This document shows, piece after piece, positions 7,390 through 15,182 of a DNA stretch of 64,000 bases; the first letter of the stretch is position 1, and every line of letters begins with the position of its first letter. The notes below the pieces were generated by a model that was not told the DNA's origin, did not search any database, and saw only the letters and a list, made by a program, of their open reading frames with translations. A program made the position numbers and the translations under genes. Origin of the DNA: Mucilaginibacter straminoryzae (lineage in GTDB: Bacteria; Bacteroidota; Bacteroidia; Sphingobacteriales; Sphingobacteriaceae); assembly GCF_022953055.1 (NCBI RefSeq), contig NZ_JALJEJ010000004.1:248001-312000 (forward strand), written 5' to 3'.

Positions 7390-9117
7390 ATGCTAAAACA
7401 TGCCCTGGCTTTGTGCCTTACTGCCGCGATGGCAGTTTTGGCCGCTAAAGCACAATCTACCCAGCCTATACAAAGCAGGCCCTACCCTGTTGACATTTTT
7501 CGTTACCCGATAGATCTGCCGCCAAGTACTGCCGGTTCTTTCGGCGAATTGCGTCCGAACCATTTCCACTCTGGTTTAGATTTTCGCACCAACCAGCGCG
7601 AAGGCTACCCGGTACATGCTGTTTATGATGGATATGTGTCCCGGCTTCGGGTGCAGTTCGGAGGATTCGGTAACGCGGTTTACGTTACCCACCCTAACGG
7701 ATTTACCTCTGTTTACGGCCACCTGCAGCGCTTTGCGCCCGAACTGGAACGTTTTGTGCGCGAGCAGCAGCGCATCCAGCAGAAAGACATTGTCGATTTT
7801 ACGCTTACACCGTTCCAACTGCCCGTGGCGAAAGGACAGGTCATTGCCATTTCGGGTAATACGGGTGGCTCTGCCGGTCCGCACCTGCATTTTGAACTAC
7901 GAGATGCCAACACCGAAGAAACCATCAACGCACAGCTTTTCGGGTTAACCATTGCAGACCATATTCCACCGGCCATCAGCGCGATAGCTGTATACCGATT
8001 AAACGGTCAGCCATTCAGCGAGCGCACCTCGCGCGCTTATTACCCTATTACCGGTGCTTCAGGGAATTACCACCTGATGAACCAGCAAGTAGTAACCATC
8101 GGCAGGGATGCCGGGTTGGGCATTGTATGCGACGACCGGAACAGCGCTTCGGCCAATCATAACGGCATTTATTCGCTTGAACTAAAACTCGATGGCACCA
8201 CGATCTATACTTATGCAGTAGAACGCTTTGCTTTCGATCAAACCCATGCCATCAACGCCTATATCGATTACCCGGCATATCAAACCTCGCGCAGGTTTAT
8301 TCAAAAGTGTTTTATCCTGCCCGGAAGTAAGATCAATCTGTATCCGCAGAACATCAACCGGGGCATCATCCAGTTAAATGATGATGAGGTGCATGAGGTC
8401 ACTTACATCGTCAAGGATATTGCAGGTAACACCTCAACGCTGAATTTAAAGGTCAAAGCTGGTGCAAGGGACATGTCGCCTGCGCCGCCAGAGGGTTCAA
8501 CCCGGTTCAAGTATGACCAGGTGAATAATTTCACGGCGGATAACAATCGCCTGCAACTAACTATCCCGCAGGGGAATTTGTACGACGACCTGGATTTTAC
8601 GTTCGGCATACTGCCTAAGCATACCGGTGCATACTCTGCAACTTATAAATTGCATAACCGCCTTACCCCGATTCACGGCAGTTATGAGATCAGGATTAAA
8701 CCGGATAGTACCATCGGCGCATTAGCCGCTAAAGCCGTTATCTTTAATACGGTATCCGGCTGCGAAGGCGGTAATTATGAAGATGGTTATGTAAAAGCGC
8801 ACGTACACGATTTTGGCGAATTTTATGTACGTTTAGACACTATCCCCCCGGTGGTGAGGCCGATAAATTTGATAAATGGCGGCAGTATGGCCGGTAAAAG
8901 CAAAATGTCGTTCCGCATCAGCGATAACCTTTCGGGTATCCAGTCTTATATTGGAAAGATTGACGGACAGTGGGTTTTAATGGAGTGGGATTATAAAACT
9001 AAGATTCTAAATTATACCTTTGATGCAGGGCTGGCCCCTGGCAAGCACCATTTAGAATTAGTGGTCAGAGATTATAAAGATAATACAACTCAATACACAG
9101 CTGATTTTTACCGATAA
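7390..9117 (+). CDS. Secreted M23-family metallopeptidase (LytM domain)
   Basis: A 575-residue exported protein with a signal peptide (residues 1-21, ending AKA). The LytM/M23 zinc site is complete: HxxxD at H60-D64 (HFHSGLDF) and HLH at 165-167 (GPHLHFELRD), plus H111 in VYGHL. M23 domains cut peptidoglycan cross-bridges or act as activators of amidases. An unusual insertion of about 35 charged residues (ELERFVREQQ) separates GHL from the final strand. Residues 195-575 form a long beta-rich region of no recognised family, probably Ig-like. It is within the FAH-M23-bcp-transketolase operon; its stop overlaps the bcp start by one base. Confidence 0.85.
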   Translation: MLKHALALCLTAAMAVLAAKAQSTQPIQSRPYPVDIFRYPIDLPPSTAGSFGELRPNHFHSGLDFRTNQREGYPVHAVYDGYVSRLRVQFGGFGNAVYVTHPNGFTSVYGHLQRFAPELERFVREQQRIQQKDIVDFTLTPFQLPVAKGQVIAISGNTGGSAGPHLHFELRDANTEETINAQLFGLTIADHIPPAISAIAVYRLNGQPFSERTSRAYYPITGASGNYHLMNQQVVTIGRDAGLGIVCDDRNSASANHNGIYSLELKLDGTTIYTYAVERFAFDQTHAINAYIDYPAYQTSRRFIQKCFILPGSKINLYPQNINRGIIQLNDDEVHEVTYIVKDIAGNTSTLNLKVKAGARDMSPAPPEGSTRFKYDQVNNFTADNNRLQLTIPQGNLYDDLDFTFGILPKHTGAYSATYKLHNRLTPIHGSYEIRIKPDSTIGALAAKAVIFNTVSGCEGGNYEDGYVKAHVHDFGEFYVRLDTIPPVVRPINLINGGSMAGKSKMSFRISDNLSGIQSYIGKIDGQWVLMEWDYKTKILNYTFDAGLAPGKHHLELVVRDYKDNTTQYTADFYR

Positions 9118-9584
9118 TGAGTTCACTTACCGAAGGCACTAAAGCTCCGGGCTTTACCGCCAAAGACCAGAATGGGAACACCGTTTCTTTAGCCGATTTT
9201 GCAGGCAAAACTGTTATCCTTTATTTTTATCCGAAAGATGATACCCCCGGTTGTACTGCGGAGGCTTGCAGCTTTAGGGATAATTACCAACTGTTAAGCA
9301 GTATGGGTTACGAAGTGGTGGGTGTGAGTGTGGATGACGAGAAATCGCACAAAAAATTTGAAACTAAGTACAGCCTTCCGTTTACATTGATTGCCGATAC
9401 CGACCACAAAATTGTGGAAGACTACGGTGTTTGGGTAGAAAAAAACATGTACGGCAAAAAATATATGGGCGTGCAGCGCAGTACCTTTATTATCAACGGC
9501 GAGGGTACCATTACACACGTTATTGCCAAAGTAGACACTAAAAATTCTTCGCAGCAGGTTCTTGATCTGTTGCAAGCCAAATAA
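9117..9584 (+). CDS. bcp: Thioredoxin-dependent thiol peroxidase (Bcp/PrxQ)
   Basis: A 155-residue peroxiredoxin that reduces hydrogen peroxide and alkyl hydroperoxides using thioredoxin. The peroxidatic cysteine is C46 in DDTPGCTAEACSF and the resolving cysteine is C51, the alpha2-type arrangement of Bcp/PrxQ. Length and the end RSTFIINGEG match the family. Its ATG overlaps the last base of the peptidase gene, and the transketolase gene begins 13 bp downstream, so it sits inside one transcription unit. Confidence 0.93.
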   Translation: MSSLTEGTKAPGFTAKDQNGNTVSLADFAGKTVILYFYPKDDTPGCTAEACSFRDNYQLLSSMGYEVVGVSVDDEKSHKKFETKYSLPFTLIADTDHKIVEDYGVWVEKNMYGKKYMGVQRSTFIINGEGTITHVIAKVDTKNSSQQVLDLLQAK

Positions 9585-9597
9585 CCAATCACTTTTA

Positions 9598-10446
9598 ATG
9601 ACGAACGATATTACTGAATTAAAGCGCGTATCCTCGCAGGTGAGGCGCGACATTGTACGCATGGTGCACGGCTGCCAGTCTGGTCACCCGGGTGGTTCAC
9701 TCGGTTGTACCGATTTCCTGGTTGCCCTTTATTTTTCTGTGATGAAGCACCAGCCTGTCCCCTTTGATATGGATGGCAAAGGCCAGGATCTTTTCTTCCT
9801 GTCCAACGGGCACATCTCCCCGGTTTTCTATTCCGTTTTAGCCCATTCCGGCTATTTCGATAAAGCAGAGCTGGGTACTTTCCGTAAACTGAACTCCAGG
9901 CTGCAGGGCCACCCGACTACCCACGAAGGCTTACCGGGGGTACGCATCGCTTCGGGTTCTTTAGGCCAGGGTTTATCTGTAGGTATTGGCGCTGCTTTAG
10001 CTAAAAAGCTGAACGGGGATGGTGCTTTGGTATATACCCTGCACGGCGATGGTGAATTACAGGAAGGCCAGATCTGGGAAGCGATGATGTTTGCCGCACA
10101 CAACAAAGTAGATAACTTAATTGCTACCGTAGATTACAACGGCCAGCAGATTGACGGGCCAACCAGTAAGGTATTATCCTTAGGCGACCTGCATGCTAAG
10201 TGGGCTGCTTTTGGCTGGGACGTACTGGAAACCAAAGGCAATGACATGGAAGCGTTACTGGCTACCCTTACAGAAGCGAAAAGCCGTACCGGCCAGGGTA
10301 AACCTGTCGTGATCCTGATGCATACCGAAATGGGCTATGGCGTCGACTTTATGATGGGCAGCCACAAGTGGCATGGTGTTGCACCTAACGATGCGCAGTT
10401 AGCACAGGCGTTAGCGCAGCTGGAAGAAACACTGGGAGATTATTAA
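9598..10446 (+). CDS. Transketolase, N-terminal subunit
   Basis: A 282-residue protein covering the thiamine-diphosphate-binding half of transketolase. It shows SGHPGGSLG near residue 24, the ThDP/Mg region HGDGELQEGQIWEA near 148, and N for Mg coordination in TVDYNGQQIDG. Transketolase moves two-carbon ketol units in the pentose phosphate pathway. I start it at ATG 9598 because upstream in-frame codons lie within bcp. The partner half is encoded at 10735-11694; together they equal a full enzyme. The two halves are normally adjacent, but here 288 bp of repeat-containing DNA separates them. Confidence 0.93.
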   Translation: MTNDITELKRVSSQVRRDIVRMVHGCQSGHPGGSLGCTDFLVALYFSVMKHQPVPFDMDGKGQDLFFLSNGHISPVFYSVLAHSGYFDKAELGTFRKLNSRLQGHPTTHEGLPGVRIASGSLGQGLSVGIGAALAKKLNGDGALVYTLHGDGELQEGQIWEAMMFAAHNKVDNLIATVDYNGQQIDGPTSKVLSLGDLHAKWAAFGWDVLETKGNDMEALLATLTEAKSRTGQGKPVVILMHTEMGYGVDFMMGSHKWHGVAPNDAQLAQALAQLEETLGDY

Positions 10447-10508
10447 CGGCCTTCGGCAGAGCCAAGAAACAAGAATCAAGAGTCAAGACATTAACCATAA
10501 AGCCTTTT

Positions 10509-10549
10509 AAAGTCCTCCCTACCGGGGAGGATTTAAGAAGGGGCTAAGA
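10509..10549 (+). repeat. 41-bp intergenic repeat, copy 1
   Basis: Differs from 10584-10624 at 4 of 41 positions. Its core TCCTCC-CTACC-GGGGAGGA can form a hairpin. A related copy lies inverted at 21980-22015. Confidence 0.85.
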
Positions 10550-10583
10550 GTCAAGACTTAACACAACAAATAAAACTCAATCT

Positions 10584-10624
10584 AAAGTTCTCCCTACCGA
10601 GGAGGATTTAAAAAGAGGCTAAGA
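10584..10624 (+). repeat. 41-bp intergenic repeat, copy 2
   Basis: Direct repeat of 10509-10549, 75 bp downstream, with four transitions. Confidence 0.85.
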
Positions 10625-10734
10625 AACAAGATAGTTACGAGTAGCGAGGTGCGGGGAGCGGGTGGAAGGAGATCAATGACAGTATGTGCACACCCTTAAC
10701 ACGCAACTGAATACCCGAACCTGAAAACTGAATA

Positions 10735-11694
10735 ATGAAAAAATACACTTACACAGATAAAAAAGATACCCGTTCCGGTTTTGGGGCGGGCTTACTCGAA
10801 GCGGGTAAGCAGAACGACCAGGTGGTGGCCCTTTGTGCCGACCTGGTAGGCTCGCTTAAAATGCAGGACTTTATCAATGCCTTCCCGGAGCGTTTCTTCC
10901 AGATCGGTATTGCCGAAGCCAACATGATGGGTATTGCTGCCGGGTTAACCATCGGCGGTAAGATCCCTTTTACCGGTACGTTTGCCAACTTCTCCACCGG
11001 GCGCGTTTATGACCAGATCCGTCAGTCCATCGCTTATTCGGACAAGAACGTGAAGATCTGCGCTTCGCACGCAGGTTTAACCCTGGGCGAGGATGGCGCG
11101 ACCCACCAGATCCTGGAAGACCTGGGCATGATGAAGATGCTGCCGGGCATGACCGTTATTAATCCTTGTGATTACAACCAGACCAAAGCTGCGACCATTG
11201 CTATTGCCGAGCATCATGGCCCGGTATACCTGCGGTTCGGTCGTCCGGTAGTGCCCATCTTTACCGATCCTGACCAGAAGTTCGAGATCGGCAAGGCCTG
11301 GATGGTCAACGAAGGGAAAGATGTATCCATCTTTGCGACCGGTCACCTGGTTTGGGAAGCCATTTTAGCGGGTGAGCAGTTAGCCGAGGAAGGTATCGAT
11401 GCCGAGATCATCAACATCCACACCATCAAGCCGCTGGACGAGGAAGCCATTTTAGCTTCGGTGCGGAAAACGGGTTGTGTGGTGACGGCTGAAGAGCATA
11501 ACCGCCTCGGCGGCCTGGGTGACAGTGTGGCTCAGGTACTGGCCAAACATTATCCTGCCCCGCAGGAGTACATCGCCGTGAATGATTCTTTCGGCGAGTC
11601 TGGTACCCCTGAGCAGCTCATGACCAAGTATGGCCTCGACAGCAAGCACATCGTCATCGCTGCTAAAAATGCCATCGCCAGAAAACAAAAGTAA
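10735..11694 (+). CDS. Transketolase, C-terminal subunit
   Basis: A 319-residue protein with the pyrimidine-binding (Pyr) and C-terminal domains of transketolase. It shows RFFQIGIAEANMMGIAAGL, where the glutamate activates ThDP, then ASHAGLTLGEDGATHQ, and the terminal domain VVTAEEHNRLGGLGDSVA. It completes the enzyme begun at 9598-10446. Size is that of split transketolases in Bacteroidota and archaea. Translation starts at ATG 10735 without a recognisable promoter, so it probably depends on read-through across the repeat-rich gap. Confidence 0.93.
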   Translation: MKKYTYTDKKDTRSGFGAGLLEAGKQNDQVVALCADLVGSLKMQDFINAFPERFFQIGIAEANMMGIAAGLTIGGKIPFTGTFANFSTGRVYDQIRQSIAYSDKNVKICASHAGLTLGEDGATHQILEDLGMMKMLPGMTVINPCDYNQTKAATIAIAEHHGPVYLRFGRPVVPIFTDPDQKFEIGKAWMVNEGKDVSIFATGHLVWEAILAGEQLAEEGIDAEIINIHTIKPLDEEAILASVRKTGCVVTAEEHNRLGGLGDSVAQVLAKHYPAPQEYIAVNDSFGESGTPEQLMTKYGLDSKHIVIAAKNAIARKQK

Positions 11695-11731
11695 ACCTTA
11701 AGGTTTTTTATAAGTCTAAAATTTGTATTGA

Positions 11732-12286
11732 ATGTCTGCACAGGTTGAAGATGCTGAAATATTAAGCATGTTCCAGGACGAAAAGACCAGGAATCAAGCA
11801 TTTAGCCTCTTGCTGAAGAAATATCAGCAGAAGATTTACTGGCACGTGCGCCGTATGGTGATAGACCATGACGATGCCGACGACCTGGTACAGGATATTT
11901 TTGTGAAAGTTTGGAAAAATCTTCCGGGGTTTAGAAATGATGCGCAGTTGTATACCTGGATGTACCGGATTGCAACTAATGAATGTATCACCTTCCTGAA
12001 CCGCAAGAAGATGAAAAATAACATTCCGCTGGATGATGTATCGTATGAACTGGCCGAGTCATTGGCCGATTCTACTTATTTCAACGGTGATAAAGCGCAG
12101 ATGAAATTGCAGCAGGCGCTGCTGACATTGCCAGAAAAACAACGCCTTGTTTTTAACATGAAATACTTCGACGATATGAAGTACGAAGAGATTTCAGAGG
12201 TGTTGGGCACCAGCGTTGGCGCGTTAAAGGCATCGTTTCACCTGGCAGTTAAAAAGATTGAAAGTTACCTGCTGTCCAAAGATTAA
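11732..12286 (+). CDS. ECF-type RNA polymerase sigma factor
   Basis: A 184-residue sigma-70-family factor. Region 2 is visible from residue 28 (LLKKYQQKIYWHVRRMV) through DADDLVQDIFVKVWKNLPGF to the -10 recognition segment LYTWMYRIATNECITFLNRKK; region 4 is LLTLPEKQRLVFNMKYFDDMKYEEISEVLGTSVGALKASFHLAVKKI. There is no sigma-1.1 or region 3, as in ECF factors. The next two genes encode a repeat membrane protein and a Spy/CpxP-like exported protein, the order seen in Bacteroidota envelope-responsive sigma modules. Its regulon is unknown. Confidence 0.92.
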   Translation: MSAQVEDAEILSMFQDEKTRNQAFSLLLKKYQQKIYWHVRRMVIDHDDADDLVQDIFVKVWKNLPGFRNDAQLYTWMYRIATNECITFLNRKKMKNNIPLDDVSYELAESLADSTYFNGDKAQMKLQQALLTLPEKQRLVFNMKYFDDMKYEEISEVLGTSVGALKASFHLAVKKIESYLLSKD

Positions 12287-12339
12287 TTTTTTAATTTTAT
12301 CATTAAACCTTTGCATACTAATTGTATCCTATACACGAT

Positions 12340-13245
12340 ATGAATAGCGAGAAAGAAAACAGAGAGTGGCTACAGGAATATCCGTCATTAAAACAGGTTA
12401 ATTCAAATAACCCGTTTACGGTGCCTGAAAGCTATTTTAATGGTCTTGAAGAGCAGATAATATCGGGTGTTCGTTTACAGGAATCAGTACCGGCATCGGC
12501 GCAGGCCTTTACCGTACCTGAGCATTATTTTAACGAACTTGAAAGTAATATCCTGAGCAGGATAAAAGTAGAGGAAGCTGTTGCGCAGAGCCAGGCTGCT
12601 TTTTCTGTTCCCGAAAATTACTTTGAAGAATTAAGCGACAATATTAACGCCAGAATTGGTATTGAGGAATTGGTTAACGATGCAAACGCTTTCAGCATCC
12701 CTGAAAATTATTTCGAGGATTTAAGCGCGAACATCGAGGCAAGGGTTAATATAGAGCAAGTTGCAGGCAAAGAGAGCCCATTTATTGTTCCAGAAACCTA
12801 TTTTGAGGATATGAAGTATCAATTAAAAAGCCGCCTGTCCTTAGAGGATGCGTTTGGCGCCGCACTTCCGTTAGAAGTACCTGCAAATTATTTTGATAGC
12901 CTTCACTTAAAGATCCTGAACAAGGTAACGGACAATGATTCTGAGAAACGCAGAAGTGTGGTTCGCCGCATGTTCTCCTCTGCCGCATTTAAGTATGCAT
13001 CAGCAGCATGTTTCGCTTTAATCATCGGTGCAGCGGTATTCATTGGCGGCCTTAACAGCTCACACGATCGTACTTACCTGCACAAGGCATTGTCTGATGT
13101 GCCCGATAATACGATCGAAAGCTATCTGGATTTGCACCTGGACAATTCTGATACCCGGATATTATTGGAAAAGGCAGATTTAGGAAACGAGGGATTAGAC
13201 CACATCAGCACAGATGATCTGAAAGATTACCTGAGCAACAACTAA
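12340..13245 (+). CDS. Six-repeat single-pass membrane protein, putative anti-sigma factor
   Basis: A 301-residue protein. The cytoplasmic N-terminal part has six tandem units of about 30 residues, each starting with F-x-V/I-P-E-x-Y-F and ending with R/K-I/V-x-x-E-E/Q (first unit NNPFTVPESYF, last LPLEVPANYF). One membrane segment follows (near residues 220-240, AACFALIIGAAVFIGGL), then a short outer domain ending DLKDYLSNN. I start it at ATG 12340; a TTG 18 bp upstream is less likely. Position after an ECF sigma gene and single-pass topology suggest an anti-sigma role, but no canonical anti-sigma domain or zinc motif is visible. The repeat could be the sigma-binding surface. Confidence 0.7.
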   Translation: MNSEKENREWLQEYPSLKQVNSNNPFTVPESYFNGLEEQIISGVRLQESVPASAQAFTVPEHYFNELESNILSRIKVEEAVAQSQAAFSVPENYFEELSDNINARIGIEELVNDANAFSIPENYFEDLSANIEARVNIEQVAGKESPFIVPETYFEDMKYQLKSRLSLEDAFGAALPLEVPANYFDSLHLKILNKVTDNDSEKRRSVVRRMFSSAAFKYASAACFALIIGAAVFIGGLNSSHDRTYLHKALSDVPDNTIESYLDLHLDNSDTRILLEKADLGNEGLDHISTDDLKDYLSNN

Positions 13246-13261
13246 AGAAAGGTATTGAGGG

Positions 13262-13735
13262 ATGAACAAGTTAATTAAATACAGTTTTGTTGTACTGCTT
13301 GCTTTTTGTATCCGGAAGGATACCAGTGCGCAGCCCGGCATACCGTTCCGCAGTAATAGTTCGCCGTCTTTTTCTCCGTCACGTCCTCAAAACTTCCGTA
13401 AGCTGGATGCGATAAAGAATGCCTACATCAATAAGCGCTTGAACCTGACGCCCGACGAGGCAGACCGGTTCTGGCCTTTGTATAACCAGTACCAGGGCGA
13501 GCTTAGCCAGCTATTGCGGGAAAGAAGGCAGAACAACGCCAGCACACAAACCGGCGGTGTAGAAAAGGTGAACAAAGACCTTTATTTTGAACAGCAATTG
13601 CTAAGTGTACGCAAGCGTTATATGACAGAATTCCTGAAAGTACTGCCATCTGAAAAAGTAGATCTGCTTTACCAGAGCGAACGCGAGTTTAAAGACGAAC
13701 TGATTCACCAGTTACACGAGCGCAAGAACAATTAA
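13262..13735 (+). CDS. Exported Spy/CpxP-like protein ('sensor of ECF-type sigma factor')
   Basis: A 157-residue protein with a signal peptide (residues 1-23, ending TSAQ). The mature part is alpha-helical and charged: KLDAIKNAYINKRLNLTPDEADRFWPLYNQYQ, then a helical EKVNKDLYFEQQLLSVRKRY and FLKVLPSEKVDLLYQSEREF. The LTPEEA-x-x-FWP motif is the mark of Bacteroidota proteins related to Spy/CpxP periplasmic chaperones. It starts 17 bp after the repeat membrane protein gene, so the three genes form a sigma/anti-sigma/sensor-like operon. A role in envelope stress sensing is inference. Confidence 0.75.
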   Translation: MNKLIKYSFVVLLAFCIRKDTSAQPGIPFRSNSSPSFSPSRPQNFRKLDAIKNAYINKRLNLTPDEADRFWPLYNQYQGELSQLLRERRQNNASTQTGGVEKVNKDLYFEQQLLSVRKRYMTEFLKVLPSEKVDLLYQSEREFKDELIHQLHERKNN

Positions 13736-13752
13736 AATATTGAAACTCTCGT

Positions 13753-13784
13753 CAAAGGCTTACCGCAGGTGTGGTGAGCCTTTG
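13753..13784 (+). terminator. Intrinsic terminator of the sigma-factor operon
   Basis: A 12-bp stem (CAAAGGCTTACC with GGTGAGCCTTTG, one G-T pair) and 8-base loop, followed by CTATTTTTG. The T-tract is also the -7 box of the next gene. Confidence 0.75.
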
Positions 13785-13785
13785 C

Positions 13786-13793
13786 TATTTTTG
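13786..13793 (+). promoter_or_regulatory. Putative -7 box of the aminotransferase (TATTTTTG)
   Basis: TAnnTTTG match 5 bp before ATG 13798, two bases after the terminator stem. It implies a leaderless or nearly leaderless mRNA. Confidence 0.45.
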
Positions 13794-13797
13794 TACC

Positions 13798-14994
13798 ATG
13801 TTAACTTTACGCCAGCTTTTCTTAGCACACAACGCCCAGACAACAGATTTTCCGCTGATGCTGGAATTTGAGCGTGCCGAAGGAATTTACCTGTACAGCC
13901 CGGAAGGAAAAGCCTATATGGACCTGATCTCTGGCATTGGCGTAAGTAACATCGGGCATTGCCATCCTGCGGTAGTAAAAGCAATCAAAGACCAGGCAGA
14001 GAAATACATGCACCTGATGGTGTACGGAGAATACATACAGACACCCCAAGTAAAGTTAGCCGAGCGACTAGCCGGGCTATTGCCATCATCGCTGAACTCT
14101 GTCTACCTGGTTAATTCTGGCGCGGAAGCCGTTGAAGGCGCGTTGAAGCTGGCTAAGCGTTTTACCGGCCGCAGTAATATCATCGCATGCAAGAATTCCT
14201 ATCACGGCAGTTCGCATGGCGCACTAAGCGTAATGGGTAACGAAGAATTTAAGCAAGCCTATCGGCCATTGTTACCTGGTGTTAGCTTTATGCGCTTTAA
14301 CGTAATGGAAGACCTGGATCTGATTAACCGGGATACGGCCTGTGTAATTATGGAAACCATCCAGGGCGAGGCTGGCATCCGGGTGCCTGATGTCGCCTAT
14401 ATGCAAGCCATGCGTAAACGATGCGATGAGATGGGCACACTGCTGATCCTGGATGAAATACAGGCCGCGATGGGCCGAACGGGGAAGCTTTTTGCTTTCG
14501 AACATTACCATATTACTCCGGATATCTTACTACTAGCCAAGGCTTTGGGTGGCGGTATGCCGATCGGCGCATTCATATCATCGGCTGAAATTATGTCAGT
14601 ATTTAAGCACAACCCTATCCTTGGTCATATCACCACCTTTGGCGGTCATCCGGTTTCTTGTGCGGCTGCCTTAGCGGGGCTGGAAGCCTTGCTTGCCGAA
14701 GACCTGATCAGCGGCGTGGAAGATAAAAGCAACTTGTTTAAAAGCTTATTAGTTCATCCAGCCATTAAAGAGGTGCGCGGAAAAGGGCTGATGTTAGCCA
14801 TGGAACTGGCCGATTTTAACCTGAACAAAAAAGTAATAGACCGATGTATCGAACATGGTGTTATTACGGATTGGTTCCTGCATTGCGACAATTCTATGCG
14901 TATTGCCCCCCCGCTGATTATTTCGCTAGGCGAAATTCGCCAGGCATGCGAAATCATCATCGAAGCTTTAGATTACTACAGCACCTCTAACTGA
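13798..14994 (+). CDS. Class III PLP-dependent aminotransferase (acetylornithine/aspartate aminotransferase-like)
   Basis: A 398-residue class III aminotransferase. It shows YMDLISGIGVSNIGHCHPAV near the N-terminus, NSGAEAVEGALKLAKR for PLP phosphate binding, LILDEIQAAMGRTG with the ring-contacting aspartate, and LLLAKALGGGMPIGAF with the Schiff-base lysine. The family includes acetylornithine, ornithine and 4-aminobutyrate aminotransferases; the substrate cannot be told from sequence alone. ATG 13798 matches the conserved start LTLRQLFL; a 9-codon in-frame extension upstream lies in the terminator. It stands alone, without arginine genes next to it. Confidence 0.85.
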   Translation: MLTLRQLFLAHNAQTTDFPLMLEFERAEGIYLYSPEGKAYMDLISGIGVSNIGHCHPAVVKAIKDQAEKYMHLMVYGEYIQTPQVKLAERLAGLLPSSLNSVYLVNSGAEAVEGALKLAKRFTGRSNIIACKNSYHGSSHGALSVMGNEEFKQAYRPLLPGVSFMRFNVMEDLDLINRDTACVIMETIQGEAGIRVPDVAYMQAMRKRCDEMGTLLILDEIQAAMGRTGKLFAFEHYHITPDILLLAKALGGGMPIGAFISSAEIMSVFKHNPILGHITTFGGHPVSCAAALAGLEALLAEDLISGVEDKSNLFKSLLVHPAIKEVRGKGLMLAMELADFNLNKKVIDRCIEHGVITDWFLHCDNSMRIAPPLIISLGEIRQACEIIIEALDYYSTSN

Positions 14995-15182
14995 AAAAAT
15001 TTCAGTCCCTCGTAAATTATATTTTCTTAAAAGTGTATTTGGTATAGTTTCTGCACAGATAGGGCGTGATTGTTATTTACCGTTACACGCTTTGATTTCA
15101 CTTCCGAAAGGTTACGTACTGACGCGTAATTAGGTCGGATAGTGTATTGAAGAGCGTACTAAAAGCTACTTTACCCATATCT

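Larger units (their letters stand above)
10447..10734. other. Intergenic stretch between the transketolase halves
   Basis: These 288 bp hold no credible gene. They contain two copies of a 41-bp repeat (10509-10549 and 10584-10624), short phrases such as CAAGAGTCAAGA/GAGTCAAGACTTAAC in multiple copies, and a GC-rich stretch GAGTAGCGAGGTGCGGGGAGC. All resemble Bacteroidota intergenic repeat debris. Confidence 0.7.

Noticed and set aside
10509..10624. Possible CRISPR or tandem-repeat array
   Set aside because: Only two copies with a four-base difference; a third relative is inverted 11 kb away, so it is a dispersed intergenic repeat.
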